This document shows positions 27,717-39,502 of a stretch of DNA of 64,000 nt, in pieces. Position 1 is the stretch's first letter. The number at the start of each line of letters is the position of its first letter. This DNA is from Rossellomorea aquimaris. GTDB taxonomy: Bacteria; Bacillota; Bacilli; Bacillales; Bacillaceae_B. The position numbers and the translations under genes are program-made. The stretch is taken from NCBI RefSeq assembly GCF_020171925.1, contig NZ_JAIVAR010000001.1:434001-498000 (forward strand). The letters run 5' to 3'. The notes below the pieces were generated by a model. The model saw nothing but the letters and a program-made list of their open reading frames with translations, made no database searches and had not been told where the DNA came from.

Positions 27717-28961
27717 ATGAAGATACATACGAACGAATTTCAAAAGAAGTTGGATCAATATGCCGAGCTTGCCGTCAAGGTTGGTGTGAATATACAAGCT
27801 GGGCAGGATTTATGGGTCGCTGCGCCGCTTGGGACAGAGGACTTGATAAGAAAAATTGTCAGGCATGCATATGCTGCTGGTGCGAAAAGCGTGCATGTGC
27901 AGTGGGAGGATGAAGAAATCATTCGGGCTCATTATGAGCTTGCCCCGGATGAAACATTTCAGGAATTCCCGATTTGGCTGTCTGATGCATTTGAATGGGT
28001 AGTCGATAGGAAAGGGGCTTTTCTTCAAGTTGAATCACAAGACCCCGACTTGTTAAAGGGAATCAATCCAGAAAGGATCCAGGATTTTGAGAAAGCGAAA
28101 GGTTTTGCTCTGGATCGGTTTTATGAAGCAATCGACAATGATTCGATCAGCTGGTCGATTATCGCGATGCCGTCAGAGAAGTGGGCTTCAAAGGTATTTC
28201 CGCAACTCGATAAGGAAAGACAGGTGGAAGCTTTATGGGATCGCATCTTTTCAGCGGTTCGGATTGGTTGCAGTGACCCCGTGGCAGAATGGAGAAACCA
28301 TATCAGTAGTCTGAGAGAGAAAGCAAACGAACTCAACAATTTGAAGTTGAGAGAATTGCACTACAAGGCTGATGGAACTGATCTTACCGTTGAGCTGCAT
28401 GAAGATCATCTTTGGTTGACAGGTGCAAGCCGAACACCGGATGGAGTTGACTTCATTGCCAATATGCCGACGGAAGAAGTGTACACGGCCCCTGTCAAAA
28501 CCGGAGTCAACGGGACCGTCAAGAGTACGAAGCCGCTCGCCTATAACGGAAATGTGATTGAGGATTTCACCCTGACTTTTGAAAAAGGGAGAATTACAGG
28601 ATTGACTGCAGGGAAGGGTCAGGAAATATTGGAGAGATTGATTGAAACAGATGAAGGGGCATGTTACTTGGGTGAAGTTGCACTTGTCCCACATAAATCC
28701 CCAATTTCTGATACTGGCATATTATTCTTTAATACACTTTTTGACGAGAATGCTTCCAATCATTTGGCGATCGGTTCCGCCTATCCGACATGCTTGAAAG
28801 ATGGACATGACATTCCTGATGAGGAAAAAGAGGGGCTAGGATTGAATGAAAGTATCGTTCACGAGGACTTCATGATTGGTTCTGCCGATATGAGTATTGA
28901 TGGGGTCCTGCAAGATGGAAGCACAGTCCCGATCTTTAGAAAGGGCGACTGGGCATTTTAA
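27717..28961 (+). CDS. M29 family aminopeptidase
   Basis: A 414-residue metallo-aminopeptidase of the AmpS/AmpT family. The double-metal site lies in the C-terminal half: EGACYLGEVALVPHKSPIS, then LFFNTLFDENASNHLAIGSAY and the final VHEDFMIGS. Releases N-terminal residues from peptides in the cytosol with Co/Zn/Mn. The start overlaps the HIT gene terminus by one base gap. Confidence 0.92.
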   Translation: MKIHTNEFQKKLDQYAELAVKVGVNIQAGQDLWVAAPLGTEDLIRKIVRHAYAAGAKSVHVQWEDEEIIRAHYELAPDETFQEFPIWLSDAFEWVVDRKGAFLQVESQDPDLLKGINPERIQDFEKAKGFALDRFYEAIDNDSISWSIIAMPSEKWASKVFPQLDKERQVEALWDRIFSAVRIGCSDPVAEWRNHISSLREKANELNNLKLRELHYKADGTDLTVELHEDHLWLTGASRTPDGVDFIANMPTEEVYTAPVKTGVNGTVKSTKPLAYNGNVIEDFTLTFEKGRITGLTAGKGQEILERLIETDEGACYLGEVALVPHKSPISDTGILFFNTLFDENASNHLAIGSAYPTCLKDGHDIPDEEKEGLGLNESIVHEDFMIGSADMSIDGVLQDGSTVPIFRKGDWAF

Positions 28962-29063
28962 TCAACAGCACCTCTAGGTAATGAGTCTGTAAAATGCTTT
29001 GGGGGACAGGGGAATGAAGGACGACTCCCATTGTTGGAACCCAAGTTGAAAGGGGATGGAAGG

Positions 29064-29462
29064 ATGATTTATGAAATGACCATTCAGGTGAGGGTGCCTG
29101 ATATGGACAAAGGCCAACGGTGGTATGAGACACTTTTATGTAAAAAACCGGATTTTGTTCCACACGAAGGATTTGCCGAGTGGGAGCTGCTACCCTGCTG
29201 CTGGCTGCAAGTAGCCGAAGGGGAACCTGCGGCTGGGAGTGGTCCCCTCCGGCTTGGTGTGGAGGACATCGAAGCGGAAAAAACGCGACTACTCTCTTCG
29301 CTGGGGATCGAGGATTTTCCCGTCCATTCCAGGAGTGAAGTCCCGGTCAAGTGGGGGACCTTTGACGATCCATGGGGAAACCGCATTGGATTGTTTCAGT
29401 ATATCGATCAGGAAGAAATCCAGAAGAGAATTGTTTCGCGAGTCAGGAGGCATATTCAATGA
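29064..29462 (+). CDS. VOC (glyoxalase-like) family protein
   Basis: A 132-residue vicinal-oxygen-chelate protein: EMTIQVRVPDMDKGQRWYETLLCKKPDF in the first module and KWGTFDDPWGNRIGLFQ in the second. The short length gives one two-module half. ATG 29064 follows AGGGG by 8 bases. Its stop overlaps the next ATG (ATGA), so it is translationally coupled to the DUF2332 gene. Confidence 0.82.
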   Translation: MIYEMTIQVRVPDMDKGQRWYETLLCKKPDFVPHEGFAEWELLPCCWLQVAEGEPAAGSGPLRLGVEDIEAEKTRLLSSLGIEDFPVHSRSEVPVKWGTFDDPWGNRIGLFQYIDQEEIQKRIVSRVRRHIQ

Positions 29463-30481
29463 GCTTAGATAACCTTTCAAGGAAGTTCAATGCTTTTGCT
29501 GAACTTGAATGTCACCTTTCCAGTCCATTATATGAATTCCTTTCGTATCAAATCGCAAAGGATGATGAGCTTCTAGGGATATGCAACCATTGCAGGGAAG
29601 GACAACCTATCCCGAATCTTTTGTTCGGTTCCGTACACTTCCTCTTAATGGAGGATTCAACACATCCATTACGTGATTATTACAGTAGCATCGTCAATGA
29701 ACCTTTACCGATCAAGGATTCCTTTCCACCTTTCAAAGATTTTTGCTTGCAGAATGAAAAACAATTGATTCAGCTTCTACAGACCAAACTCGTCCAAACC
29801 AATGAAGTGAGAAGATGCGCTTATTTATACCCTGCATTTTGTTATATGTATGAGCAGGTGAAAAAACCGCTGGCACTTATTGAGATTGGAACAAGTGCAG
29901 GGGTACAGCTTGCATGGGATCACTATCAATATAGGTATCATCAGAACGATGCAACGGTTGGGGATTCATCTTCAGGTGTTATCATTGATTCTATGATTAA
30001 AGGAGGAGCCGCTCCGCCTCTCCATTCGGTTCCACCCCCGGTATCAACAAGGATTGGTTTTGATCTTCACATTAATAATGAAGAGGACTTTCCTTGGCTT
30101 CTGGCATTGATCTGGCCAGAGCATCATGAAAGGAGAAATCTCTTCGTTTCAGCAGCCAATTACATTAAATCCATGGCTCTTGACCTCATTGAGGGTGATG
30201 GAGTCGAATTACTTCCAATAAAGGCAGAAGAAATACCAAGTGAACACACGATTTGCGTGTTCCATACTCACGTTGCGAATCAACTCCCCCAGGCTGCCAA
30301 AGAAAATCTTCAGAAAACAATCAAAGAGCTGGGACGTAAAAGGGATGTATTTCATTTATACAATAATATGTGGGATCGTAAGCTGCACCTGGATTCTTAT
30401 CTAAATGGTGAAGAGGTCAAAAGGACGATAGGAGAGACGGAAGGACACGGGAAATGGTTTGAATGGAATATACATTCATAA
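29459..30481 (+). CDS. DUF2332 family protein
   Basis: A 340-residue cytosolic protein. SPLYEFLSYQIAKDDELLGIC, PNLLFGSVHFLLM, LIEIGTSAGVQLAWDHYQY (looks like a methyltransferase-type nucleotide loop) and CVFHTHVANQLP are conserved in the family. The ATG overlaps the preceding TGA. The fold suggests a SAM-type protein, but no activity is known. Last gene of a four-gene cluster (HIT, M29, VOC, DUF2332). Confidence 0.85.
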   Translation: MSLDNLSRKFNAFAELECHLSSPLYEFLSYQIAKDDELLGICNHCREGQPIPNLLFGSVHFLLMEDSTHPLRDYYSSIVNEPLPIKDSFPPFKDFCLQNEKQLIQLLQTKLVQTNEVRRCAYLYPAFCYMYEQVKKPLALIEIGTSAGVQLAWDHYQYRYHQNDATVGDSSSGVIIDSMIKGGAAPPLHSVPPPVSTRIGFDLHINNEEDFPWLLALIWPEHHERRNLFVSAANYIKSMALDLIEGDGVELLPIKAEEIPSEHTICVFHTHVANQLPQAAKENLQKTIKELGRKRDVFHLYNNMWDRKLHLDSYLNGEEVKRTIGETEGHGKWFEWNIHS

Positions 30482-30496
30482 ATACCTTTGTATTGA

Positions 30497-30526
30497 AGCT
30501 GCCGAAGGCCATTCGGCAGCTATTTT
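30497..30526 (+). terminator. Terminator
   Basis: AGCTGCCGAA-GGCCA-TTCGGCAGCT then TATTTTATT. Confidence 0.75.
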
Positions 30527-30668
30527 ATTCGAAAATGATCGATGGCTGTGCTTTCTCTACGTAATACACTGATAGTGAAATTACGTAGATTTGACAAAAC
30601 ATGATTAAAAAGGCAATAATACGAATATATCGGAAATTAAAACAGAACGAAACGGAAGTGGTGTGTGG

Positions 30669-31442
30669 ATGTTCTCTGAAGAAAGAAGGGAGAAGATTTT
30701 AGAGAAAGTTGAAACCAACGGACGGGTGTTAGCGAAGGATCTTGCTGAAGAATATAACGTTTCGATCGATTCGATCCGCAGGGATTTAACGATCATGGAA
30801 GAAGAGGGTTTATTGAAAAGGACTCATGGTGGTGCAATCCCCAACCAAAAAGCACGAAAAAGCCCTCAGCCAAGAACAAGCAGGTACGGCACGGGAGATG
30901 CTTCTCAACAGGCCATTGCAAAGGCAGCAGTTGAATATATAAGAAAAGGTGATGCAATCTTTATCGGGGGGGCTTCCATCCATTATGTTATGATGGAACA
31001 TCTACCAAGGACGTTCCCATTCACCGTAGTAACCAACTCTGTCGAGATTGCCTATCATCTTAGAGACTTGTCCAATGTTGAAACCTATCTAATCGGGGGA
31101 TTGATGAAAGAATCTGGAAATATGACTGACGGCTTGGCCAACGAGTTTGCAAAGCAATTCACTGTAGATGTAAATTTTTTGACAGCCGGGGGAATATCGG
31201 AAAAAGGAATAAGTACGGCTACACCTGAGGTTGCACTTTTCCACAAGACGGTTCTGTCGAATGCCAGGAGGAACATAGGGCTGATGGAAAGTGTGAAGAT
31301 AGGGGAAAGTCTTTTCTCACGCATGACAACATCACTATCCGTATTGGACGTTCTCATAACGGATGATGAAGTGATTGAAGGCAATCTCGACATGCTGAAA
31401 TCACATGGTGTAAGGGTACGATTGGTACAAGGTGATGAGTAA
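30669..31442 (+). CDS. DeoR/GlpR family transcriptional regulator
   Basis: A 257-residue repressor. HTH: RREKILEKVETNGRVLAKDLAEEYNVSIDSIRRDLTIMEEEGLLKRTHGGAI, the DeoR hallmark; then a sugar-phosphate-isomerase-like effector domain (DAIFIGGASIHYVMMEHLPRTF, TNSVEIAYHL). It lies directly ahead of glpP, so glycerol phosphate or a related sugar phosphate is a plausible effector, but this is inference. A GTG six bases upstream is an alternative start. Confidence 0.88.
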   Translation: MFSEERREKILEKVETNGRVLAKDLAEEYNVSIDSIRRDLTIMEEEGLLKRTHGGAIPNQKARKSPQPRTSRYGTGDASQQAIAKAAVEYIRKGDAIFIGGASIHYVMMEHLPRTFPFTVVTNSVEIAYHLRDLSNVETYLIGGLMKESGNMTDGLANEFAKQFTVDVNFLTAGGISEKGISTATPEVALFHKTVLSNARRNIGLMESVKIGESLFSRMTTSLSVLDVLITDDEVIEGNLDMLKSHGVRVRLVQGDE

Positions 31443-31515
31443 ATGAACAAGAGATGGAAAGCACTACTGAATTAGAACAGTCCATGTTAAATGAATATTG
31501 AAGAAGGTGATGGTT

Positions 31516-32076
31516 ATGAGCTTTGAAGGGCAAAAAATACTTCCGGCCGTCAGATCCATGAAAGAATTCGATAAAATGCTCGACACTTCTTATGAGTATG
31601 GTGTATTTATGGATTTGCATGTCGGAATGCTGAAGAGCGTGTTTCAATATGCAAAACAACAAAAGCGTAAAATGTTTCTCCATATAGATCTCATCCACGG
31701 ATTGGCAAACGATGAATTCGGTGCGGAATATGTATGTCAGGAGATAAAGCCTTATGGCATCATATCGACAAAGGGCAATGTAATCAAAAAGGCACGGCAG
31801 AAAGGAGTTTATGCGACGCAGAGAATGTTCGTCATCGACTCGAGTGCCATGAACCGAAGCATTGATTTCATCCAAAAAACCGACCCTGATTTCATTGAGG
31901 TACTTCCAGGGGTGGTCCCTAAAATCATTACCCAGATAGGTAAGGAAACAGGTAAACCGATTTTTGCAGGCGGACTCATTGAGACAGTTGAAGAGGTGGA
32001 GGAAGCGATTGCAGCAGGCGCTACTGCGATTACAACTTCCGATCGCACACTCTGGAAGCATTTTGACAAAAAATGA
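31516..32076 (+). CDS. glpP: Glycerol-3-phosphate responsive antiterminator GlpP
   Basis: A 186-residue GlpP-family TIM-barrel protein: ILPAVRSMKEFDKMLDTSYEYGVFMDLHVG, HIDLIHGLANDEFGAEYVC, STKGNVIKKAR, AGGLIETVEEVEEAIAAGATAITTS. It binds glycerol-3-phosphate and then the leader mRNAs of glpFK and glpD, allowing read-through of their terminators; both terminators are visible at 32168 and 34739. The ATG at 31516 follows GAAGGTG. Confidence 0.95.
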   Translation: MSFEGQKILPAVRSMKEFDKMLDTSYEYGVFMDLHVGMLKSVFQYAKQQKRKMFLHIDLIHGLANDEFGAEYVCQEIKPYGIISTKGNVIKKARQKGVYATQRMFVIDSSAMNRSIDFIQKTDPDFIEVLPGVVPKIITQIGKETGKPIFAGGLIETVEEVEEAIAAGATAITTSDRTLWKHFDKK

Positions 32077-32104
32077 TGAATCGATAAAAATTTTTCGACA
32101 CCCA

Positions 32105-32133
32105 TTGACACCGTTTTCAAATCATCGTAAGAT
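32105..32133 (+). promoter_or_regulatory. glpFK promoter with perfect cre site
   Basis: TTGACA (32105-32110), 17-bp spacer, TAAGAT (32128-32133). TGACACCGTTTTCA (32106-32119) fits the CcpA consensus TGWNANCGNTNWCA at every position and covers the -35, so glucose should repress the operon. Confidence 0.8.
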
Positions 32134-32167
32134 AAGAACCAAGTTAATACATTAAGTAAAAGAGATC

Positions 32168-32226
32168 AAGAGACTTACGTGAGCTATGCCCATTTGGCGG
32201 CTTTTATCGTAATGTCTCTTTTTGGT
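32168..32226 (+). terminator. glpFK leader terminator (GlpP target)
   Basis: AAGAGACTTACG ... CGTAATGTCTCTT (one bulge) then T5GGT5. Position between promoter and glpF, 120 bp before its start, is that of the GlpP-controlled leader. Confidence 0.85.
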
Positions 32227-32346
32227 TTTTCGTTGCAATCGGTTTTCTCTTTATGATTTTTGGATAAATACTAGTACACTTTTAATTTACCAATCTTGAA
32301 AACGTTCTCTTTTACGAAAATTTCAAAGCGAAATGAGGGAGTAAGG

Positions 32347-34687
<2,341 letters not shown>

Positions 34688-34738
34688 TTGGAATGTATGT
34701 TATGATGATTACAAGTTAATAAAACGGTAAGAGACCCG

Positions 34739-34801
34739 GAGAGACCAATCTGCATTATGGACTTCATATTCCATGATGTTAGTTTTGGTCTCTCTTTTTT
34801 T
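34739..34801 (+). terminator. glpD leader terminator (GlpP target)
   Basis: GAGAGACCAA (34739-34748) pairs with TTGGTCTCTC (34785-34794), followed by T7. Sits 59 bp before glpD and shares the GAGAC core with the glpFK terminator. Confidence 0.85.
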
Positions 34802-34859
34802 GGATATACACTTACTTATAGAATTCATACAAGACTGTTTGTTCAGGAGGAATCATATT

Positions 34860-36521
34860 ATGACGTTTTCAAGCACAGCAAGACAAGAAGTGAAAAATCA
34901 ATTAAGCAACAGCCAATTTGATCTCATCGTCATTGGTGGAGGAATTACAGGTGCAGGTATCGCACTCGATGCATCAAAGCGGGGAATGAAGGTTGCACTG
35001 GTTGAAATGCAGGACTTCGCATCAGGTACATCAAGTCGTTCCACGAAGCTCGTTCATGGAGGATTGCGCTACCTGAAACAATTCGAAGTGAAAATGGTTG
35101 CAGAAGTCGGGAAAGAAAGGGAGATCGTTTATGAAAACGGACCCCATGTAACGACTCCGGAGTGGATGCTTCTTCCGCTTCACAAAGGGGGCACATTCGG
35201 GAAATTCAGTACTTCCATCGGGTTGAAAGTATATGATTATCTTGCAGGGGTCAAAAAAGGTGAAAGGCGCACCATGTTATCAACTGCCGAGACTCTTTCC
35301 AAGGAACCGTTAGTCAAGAAAGACGGTCTCAAAGGAGGCGGATACTACGTTGAATACCGTACCGATGACGCCCGCCTGACGATTGAAGTCATGAAAGAAG
35401 CAATCGCACATGGAGCGACGGCCATTAACTATACCAAATCCCAAAGATTCTTATATGAAGACAAAAAAGTGGTCGGGATTGAAGCGGAAGATCTCATCGA
35501 TGGGGAAACGGTTGAAATCCGCGGAACAAAAATCGTCAATGCCGCAGGGCCTTGGGTCGATGAAGTGAGAGGTAAGGATTACAGCACAAATAATAAACAG
35601 CTCCGCTTGACCAAAGGTGTCCACATCGTCATTGACCAAAGCAAGTTCCCGTTGAAGCAAGCGGTCTACTTCGATACACCTGATGGCAGGATGGTATTCG
35701 CGATTCCAAGGGACGGAAAGGCATACGTCGGTACCACTGACACATTTTATGATAAGAATAAGGCGACTCCACGCATGACGACAGAAGATCGGGACTATAT
35801 TCTGAACAGCATCCATTATATGTTCCCTGAAGTCAAGGTGACAAAGGATGATGTAGAGTCAAGCTGGGCTGGAATTCGCCCGCTCATTTACGAAAAAGGG
35901 AAAGATCCTTCCGAAATCTCCCGAAAAGATGAAATTTGGGAAGGGGACAGCGGCCTCATCACCATCGCCGGTGGAAAGTTGACAGGGTACCGTAAAATGG
36001 CAGAGACTGTCGTGGACCTTGTCTCCAAACGACTGAGGGAAGAAACGAAAGTGAAATTCCCTGCAGGTTCCACGAAAAATATGCCGATTTCTGGAGGTCA
36101 TGTCGGAGGATCAAAAAATCTCGGTTCCTTCATTGATCAGAAGTCGAAAGAAGCCTTGCAATATGGGCTGACAGAAGAAGAAGGACGTCAGTTGGCTGGG
36201 ATGTATGGATCCAACGTCGATCAGTTGTTCAAGCTTGCCCATGCCTATAGTGGTACATCTGAAGAGAAGTCCATTCCAGCAACCTTATATGCCCAGCTCA
36301 TTTATGCCATCCAGGAAGAAATGGCTGCAACTCCCGTCGACTTTTTCATCCGTAGGACGGGTGCGATGTTCTTTGACCGTGCTTGGGTTGAGAAATGGCA
36401 TGTTCCAGCGATCGAAATCATGTCGAAATTATTGAACTGGACAGATGATCAAAAAGAAAAATATTCAAAAGAACTTCAAAATGAACTAAAGAATGCTGTC
36501 GTACCGGCAGATCAGCAGTAA
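34860..36521 (+). CDS. glpD: Aerobic glycerol-3-phosphate dehydrogenase
   Basis: A 553-residue FAD enzyme. The dinucleotide fold [46 protein letters not shown] (FAD and substrate), and [20 protein letters not shown] are diagnostic. Oxidises glycerol-3-phosphate to DHAP, passing electrons to menaquinone at the membrane. ATG 34860 follows AGGAGG; upstream frame is leader. Preceded by its own GlpP-type terminator. Confidence 0.96.
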   Translation: MTFSSTARQEVKNQLSNSQFDLIVIGGGITGAGIALDASKRGMKVALVEMQDFASGTSSRSTKLVHGGLRYLKQFEVKMVAEVGKEREIVYENGPHVTTPEWMLLPLHKGGTFGKFSTSIGLKVYDYLAGVKKGERRTMLSTAETLSKEPLVKKDGLKGGGYYVEYRTDDARLTIEVMKEAIAHGATAINYTKSQRFLYEDKKVVGIEAEDLIDGETVEIRGTKIVNAAGPWVDEVRGKDYSTNNKQLRLTKGVHIVIDQSKFPLKQAVYFDTPDGRMVFAIPRDGKAYVGTTDTFYDKNKATPRMTTEDRDYILNSIHYMFPEVKVTKDDVESSWAGIRPLIYEKGKDPSEISRKDEIWEGDSGLITIAGGKLTGYRKMAETVVDLVSKRLREETKVKFPAGSTKNMPISGGHVGGSKNLGSFIDQKSKEALQYGLTEEEGRQLAGMYGSNVDQLFKLAHAYSGTSEEKSIPATLYAQLIYAIQEEMAATPVDFFIRRTGAMFFDRAWVEKWHVPAIEIMSKLLNWTDDQKEKYSKELQNELKNAVVPADQQ

Positions 36522-36526
36522 GCATA

Positions 36527-36561
36527 GAAAAAACAGCAGGGGGATCCCCTGCTGTTTTTTT
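36527..36561 (+). terminator. Terminator after glpD
   Basis: AAAAAACAGCAGGGG-GAT-CCCCTGCTGTTTTTTT, perfect. Confidence 0.88.
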
Positions 36562-36711
36562 ATGGGGTATATTCATAATATTTGGTATAATGGTTCATAT
36601 GGGATAATAAGATTGGCAATAATTTGACTTTCTCTGAGAATCAAAGAGCAGCCATTATGGAAGCTTACGTACGTAATTATGTTTTATTTGCTAAATGGTA
36701 GGAGGGATGCA

Positions 36712-37251
36712 GTGAAGAAAGGTAGCCGATTTGCGAAAGTGTTAGTCATGGTCATCGTAAGTTCAATCATCTCTACGATCGTGGTGGATCTGTTCGATAA
36801 ACGTGCTCTCCTCACTACCGAAGAGAATCTTGCTACGCATTTTGAGGAATTCAAAAATGAAGGAGCTTACGACGTAAAGGTTGTCATGAAAAGAAAAATT
36901 GGGAATCGATATGTTCTTCTATATGCGTTAAATGGTCAGGAAAAGAGAGTCGGAATTGCTTATTATATAAAAAAGAATGTGCTTCCCTTGTATGAACTTG
37001 TCAGGGATGAAGAAGCGAAGAATGCGTCAGTGGGCTCAAGCTTTTTTACGAACGAACAATTCATTGTTTATGGTAAGCAAATTGCAGCAAAGTCATTTAC
37101 ATATCGGAGTGATCTCGAGTTTAAAGAAGTCCGTTTACCGAATGAACCTTACTTCATTCATGTAGAAAGCTATCATGGACAGCTTGCGGTGCCTTTATTG
37201 TCTTTCAATGATGATCATGGAAAGGTCATTACGACCGTTCCTGCCAAGTGA
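36712..37251 (+). CDS. Uncharacterised membrane-anchored protein
   Basis: 179 residues with a GTG start 5 bases after GGAGGG. One N-terminal helix (about 8-27, LVMVIVSSIISTIVVDLF), then a mixed alpha/beta domain outside or inside the membrane. No family recognised. Codon use is like its neighbours. Confidence 0.6.
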   Translation: MKKGSRFAKVLVMVIVSSIISTIVVDLFDKRALLTTEENLATHFEEFKNEGAYDVKVVMKRKIGNRYVLLYALNGQEKRVGIAYYIKKNVLPLYELVRDEEAKNASVGSSFFTNEQFIVYGKQIAAKSFTYRSDLEFKEVRLPNEPYFIHVESYHGQLAVPLLSFNDDHGKVITTVPAK

Positions 37252-37412
37252 GCTTTTATGCTTAAAATTATATAAATATATGAATGTGTGCGGAAATCAT
37301 CATACAATTTAGCACATATAAGCAGATGAGGTTATATCGCTTTTTGATGAGTTTGATGGATTGAGGGGAAAGCAGTACACTTAATAATGAAATTGACACC
37401 ATATCCTCGACT

Positions 37413-37446
37413 TGACGGCTTCAATGGGATGAAGCCGTCTTTTTTA
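37413..37446 (+). terminator. Terminator
   Basis: GACGGCTTCA-ATGGGA-TGAAGCCGTC then T7. Confidence 0.8.
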
Positions 37447-37481
37447 TATATAACAATAAGGCTTAATGTGGGGGGATCATC

Positions 37482-38318
37482 ATGAAAAAGCTCGCGTTAG
37501 TTACAGGAGCAAATAGCGGATTCGGGATGCTGTCATCACTCGAATTGGCAGGAATTGGCTATCGGGTGATTGCCACGATGAGAGATCCAACTAATGCAGG
37601 AGAACTATTGAAGAGAGCAGAAGAGCTTCGAATTTCAAAGCAGATCTTGATTGAACCGTTGGATGTGTCCAGTTCTGAATCTATAAAAGCGTTTAAAGAA
37701 AGGATCAGCCACTATTCGTCAATCGATCTGTTGCTGAATAATGCAGGATTTGCAATCGGAGGATTTGTCGAAGAGGTGAGTATAGAAGAATATAGGGAAC
37801 AATTTGAAACAAATGTCTTTGGCGTCATGGCTGTCACACAGGCTGTATTACCTTTCATGAGAAAGGAAGGGAAAGGGAAGATCATCAACATGGGCAGCAT
37901 CAGTGGACGATTTGGATTCCCGGGGCTCAGCCCTTATGTTGCATCCAAGCATGCACTTGAAGGATATAGTGAAAGCTTGAGGCTAGAGTTGAAACCATTT
38001 GGCATTGAAGTCTTCTTGATTGAACCAGGTTCGTTTCAAACGAATATCTGGACATCCGGAAAGAAAATAGCTCCTCGCTCTCTTGTCACTTCTTCACCCT
38101 ATTTCTCCTATATGAACAAAATCGAATCAGAAATGGCAAAAGAAAAACGGGGGAATCCTGCTGAAATTGCACAAATCGTCAGAGCAATTGCCACCGGCAA
38201 AATACATTCTTTTCGAATCCCTGCAGGCAAGGGTGTGCGTTTTACTATTTTTATGAAAAGTATTCTGCCATGGAGAATGATTGAAAAAGTGGTATTAAGG
38301 AAATTAAAAGTAAGATGA
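37482..38318 (+). CDS. Short-chain dehydrogenase/reductase
   Basis: A 278-residue classical SDR: TGANSGFGML (TGxxxGxG nucleotide loop), LLNNAGFAIGG, INMGSISGRFG with the catalytic Ser, and YVASKHALEG (YxxxK). A longer C-terminal tail suits a lipid-like substrate. RBS GGGGGGATC. Substrate not assignable. Confidence 0.9.
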   Translation: MKKLALVTGANSGFGMLSSLELAGIGYRVIATMRDPTNAGELLKRAEELRISKQILIEPLDVSSSESIKAFKERISHYSSIDLLLNNAGFAIGGFVEEVSIEEYREQFETNVFGVMAVTQAVLPFMRKEGKGKIINMGSISGRFGFPGLSPYVASKHALEGYSESLRLELKPFGIEVFLIEPGSFQTNIWTSGKKIAPRSLVTSSPYFSYMNKIESEMAKEKRGNPAEIAQIVRAIATGKIHSFRIPAGKGVRFTIFMKSILPWRMIEKVVLRKLKVR

Positions 38319-38388
38319 ACAGTTGGAAAAAGGTTCATGTTCATCGCTATGAAAGTCTAAAAAGACTGAAAAACGCATTGCCTAAATA

Positions 38389-38411
38389 GCTTAGAGGTCA
38401 CGCCTCTAAGC
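38389..38411. terminator. Terminator hairpin between convergent SDR and GNAT genes
   Basis: GCTTAGAGG-TCACG-CCTCTAAGC, T-rich downstream on plus strand; overlaps the GNAT stop. Confidence 0.65.
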
Positions 38412-38871
38412 TTGTCGTTTTTTCCATGAATAGAAACATCGTTTCTTCTCTTGGGAGCCTTTCTGTTTTATACCCACCATATCCGAGGTTTTTATAAAAA
38501 CGGATGTTCCTCTCACTCTTGCTCCCCGTAAATAATTCGAATCGAAATCCGGTAAACCTTCTTTCAATTTCATTCATCAGCTCTTTTCCGAATCCACGCC
38601 CCTGGAAGTCAGGATGCACCATTAATTTCATAATATGACATGTCCCGGCTGATTCTTTCGCACGGACAGAGCCAATGGTTTTACCGTCCAAGACCAGCTT
38701 AAGGACCACGTGTTCAGAAAACGCCATTTCTACGTCTTCAATTGTTTGAAGAAGAGGTTCAATTTCATAATTCCCATCTATTTCTGCTTCACTGACATAT
38801 GCCAGTTTCTGAATTTGGAGGATTTCACCTGCGTCTTCAATCGACGCCTCCACAATCATTTTTTTCATCAT
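38398..38871 (-). CDS. GNAT family N-acetyltransferase
   Basis: 157 residues with MKLMVHPDFQGRGFGKELMNEIERRF (acetyl-CoA loop) and FELFTGSKSERNIRFYKNLGYGGYKTE. ATG 38869-38871 has AGGAGG 6 bases upstream; the longer frame to 38907 is not supported. Lies downstream of the toxin transcript terminator. Substrate unknown. Confidence 0.87.
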   Translation of the reverse strand: MMKKMIVEASIEDAGEILQIQKLAYVSEAEIDGNYEIEPLLQTIEDVEMAFSEHVVLKLVLDGKTIGSVRAKESAGTCHIMKLMVHPDFQGRGFGKELMNEIERRFTGFRFELFTGSKSERNIRFYKNLGYGGYKTERLPREETMFLFMEKTTSLEA

Positions 38872-38998
38872 AACTAACCTCCTAACAAAATATATTATCA
38901 CTAACATATTCTTGTTTTAGAAGAAAAATCCCTCTACAAATAGAAGTTGATTTTCACCGTCTTCTATACTATCTTAAAAGTAGAGCATAACTAATAAC

Positions 38999-39032
38999 AA
39001 AGAGACACCGGTTGCAGCCGATGTCTCTTGCC
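38999..39032 (-). terminator. Terminator of the toxin transcript
   Basis: On the minus strand AAGAGACAT-CGG ... CCG-GTGTCTCTT then TTGTTATT; one G-U mismatch in the stem. Lies 90-120 bases after the toxin stop. Confidence 0.7.
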
Positions 39033-39120
39033 ACACAGCACCTGCAAGGAAAGCAGTGGCCCAATAGAGAAAGGAAATAACTCTGCCCTTCAAAAGTTTA
39101 GGCGCTTAACGAGGGTGGGG

Positions 39121-39216
39121 TTATTTCTTATTGTCGTTCGAAATAACAATGGCAATGATGGAGACGATCAAAGAGCTAAATGTTATCATTAGCGTCAAAG
39201 CCTCATACGTTGTCAC
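39121..39216 (-). CDS. Holin-like type I toxin, 31 residues
   Basis: GTG start; the peptide opens MTTYEALTLMITFSSLIVSI, continues with a hydrophobic stretch and ends SNDNKK. This is the Hol_Tox pattern of Bacillus type I toxins (TxpA/BsrG relatives): MTxYEALTLM, one helix, charged tail. GGGAGGTGG precedes it, 10 bases from the start, and is itself paired in a hairpin (39225-39248), a known way to limit translation of these toxins. -10 TATAAT on the minus strand at 39282-39287 would give a leader of about 60 bases. The antisense antitoxin RNA is expected on the plus strand; its promoter is not clear. Confidence 0.8.
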   Translation of the reverse strand: MTTYEALTLMITFSSLIVSIIAIVISNDNKK

Positions 39217-39224
39217 TATAGGCA

Positions 39225-39248
39225 CCACCTCCCTTAGCCAGGAAGTGG
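39225..39248 (-). promoter_or_regulatory. Shine-Dalgarno-sequestering hairpin of the toxin mRNA
   Basis: Minus strand CCACTTCC (39241-39248) pairs with GGAGGTGG (39225-39232), one G-U wobble, 8-base loop. It would hide the ribosome site. Confidence 0.65.
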
Positions 39249-39502
39249 CCACTCCCACCCTACATTATGCTGTGTATTCAAATTATATCACAGAATGTCC
39301 GTGCTCTTTATAGGCTGAAGGAAGGATATGGTACACCCTGTCAAATAAACACATGGGTGTTTTTTTGTTACTCTGTATGGAAGAGTGCAGAAGGATATTC
39401 ACATCAATAAGTGGAACATTTCACTGAATCATAAAAATATGTTAGCATAGTTATGCTCATATTAACCGATTACATAAAGTGAGACTCAAGGAGGAACTAA
39501 GA

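Noticed and set aside
32297-32310. Second cre-like site TGAAAACGTTCTCT before glpF
   Set aside because: Ends CT instead of CA and lies after the leader terminator; the site at 32106 is perfect.
39131-39313. 60-aa plus-strand ORF
   Set aside because: It is the antisense of the holin-like toxin, with no RBS; the minus strand carries the family pattern.
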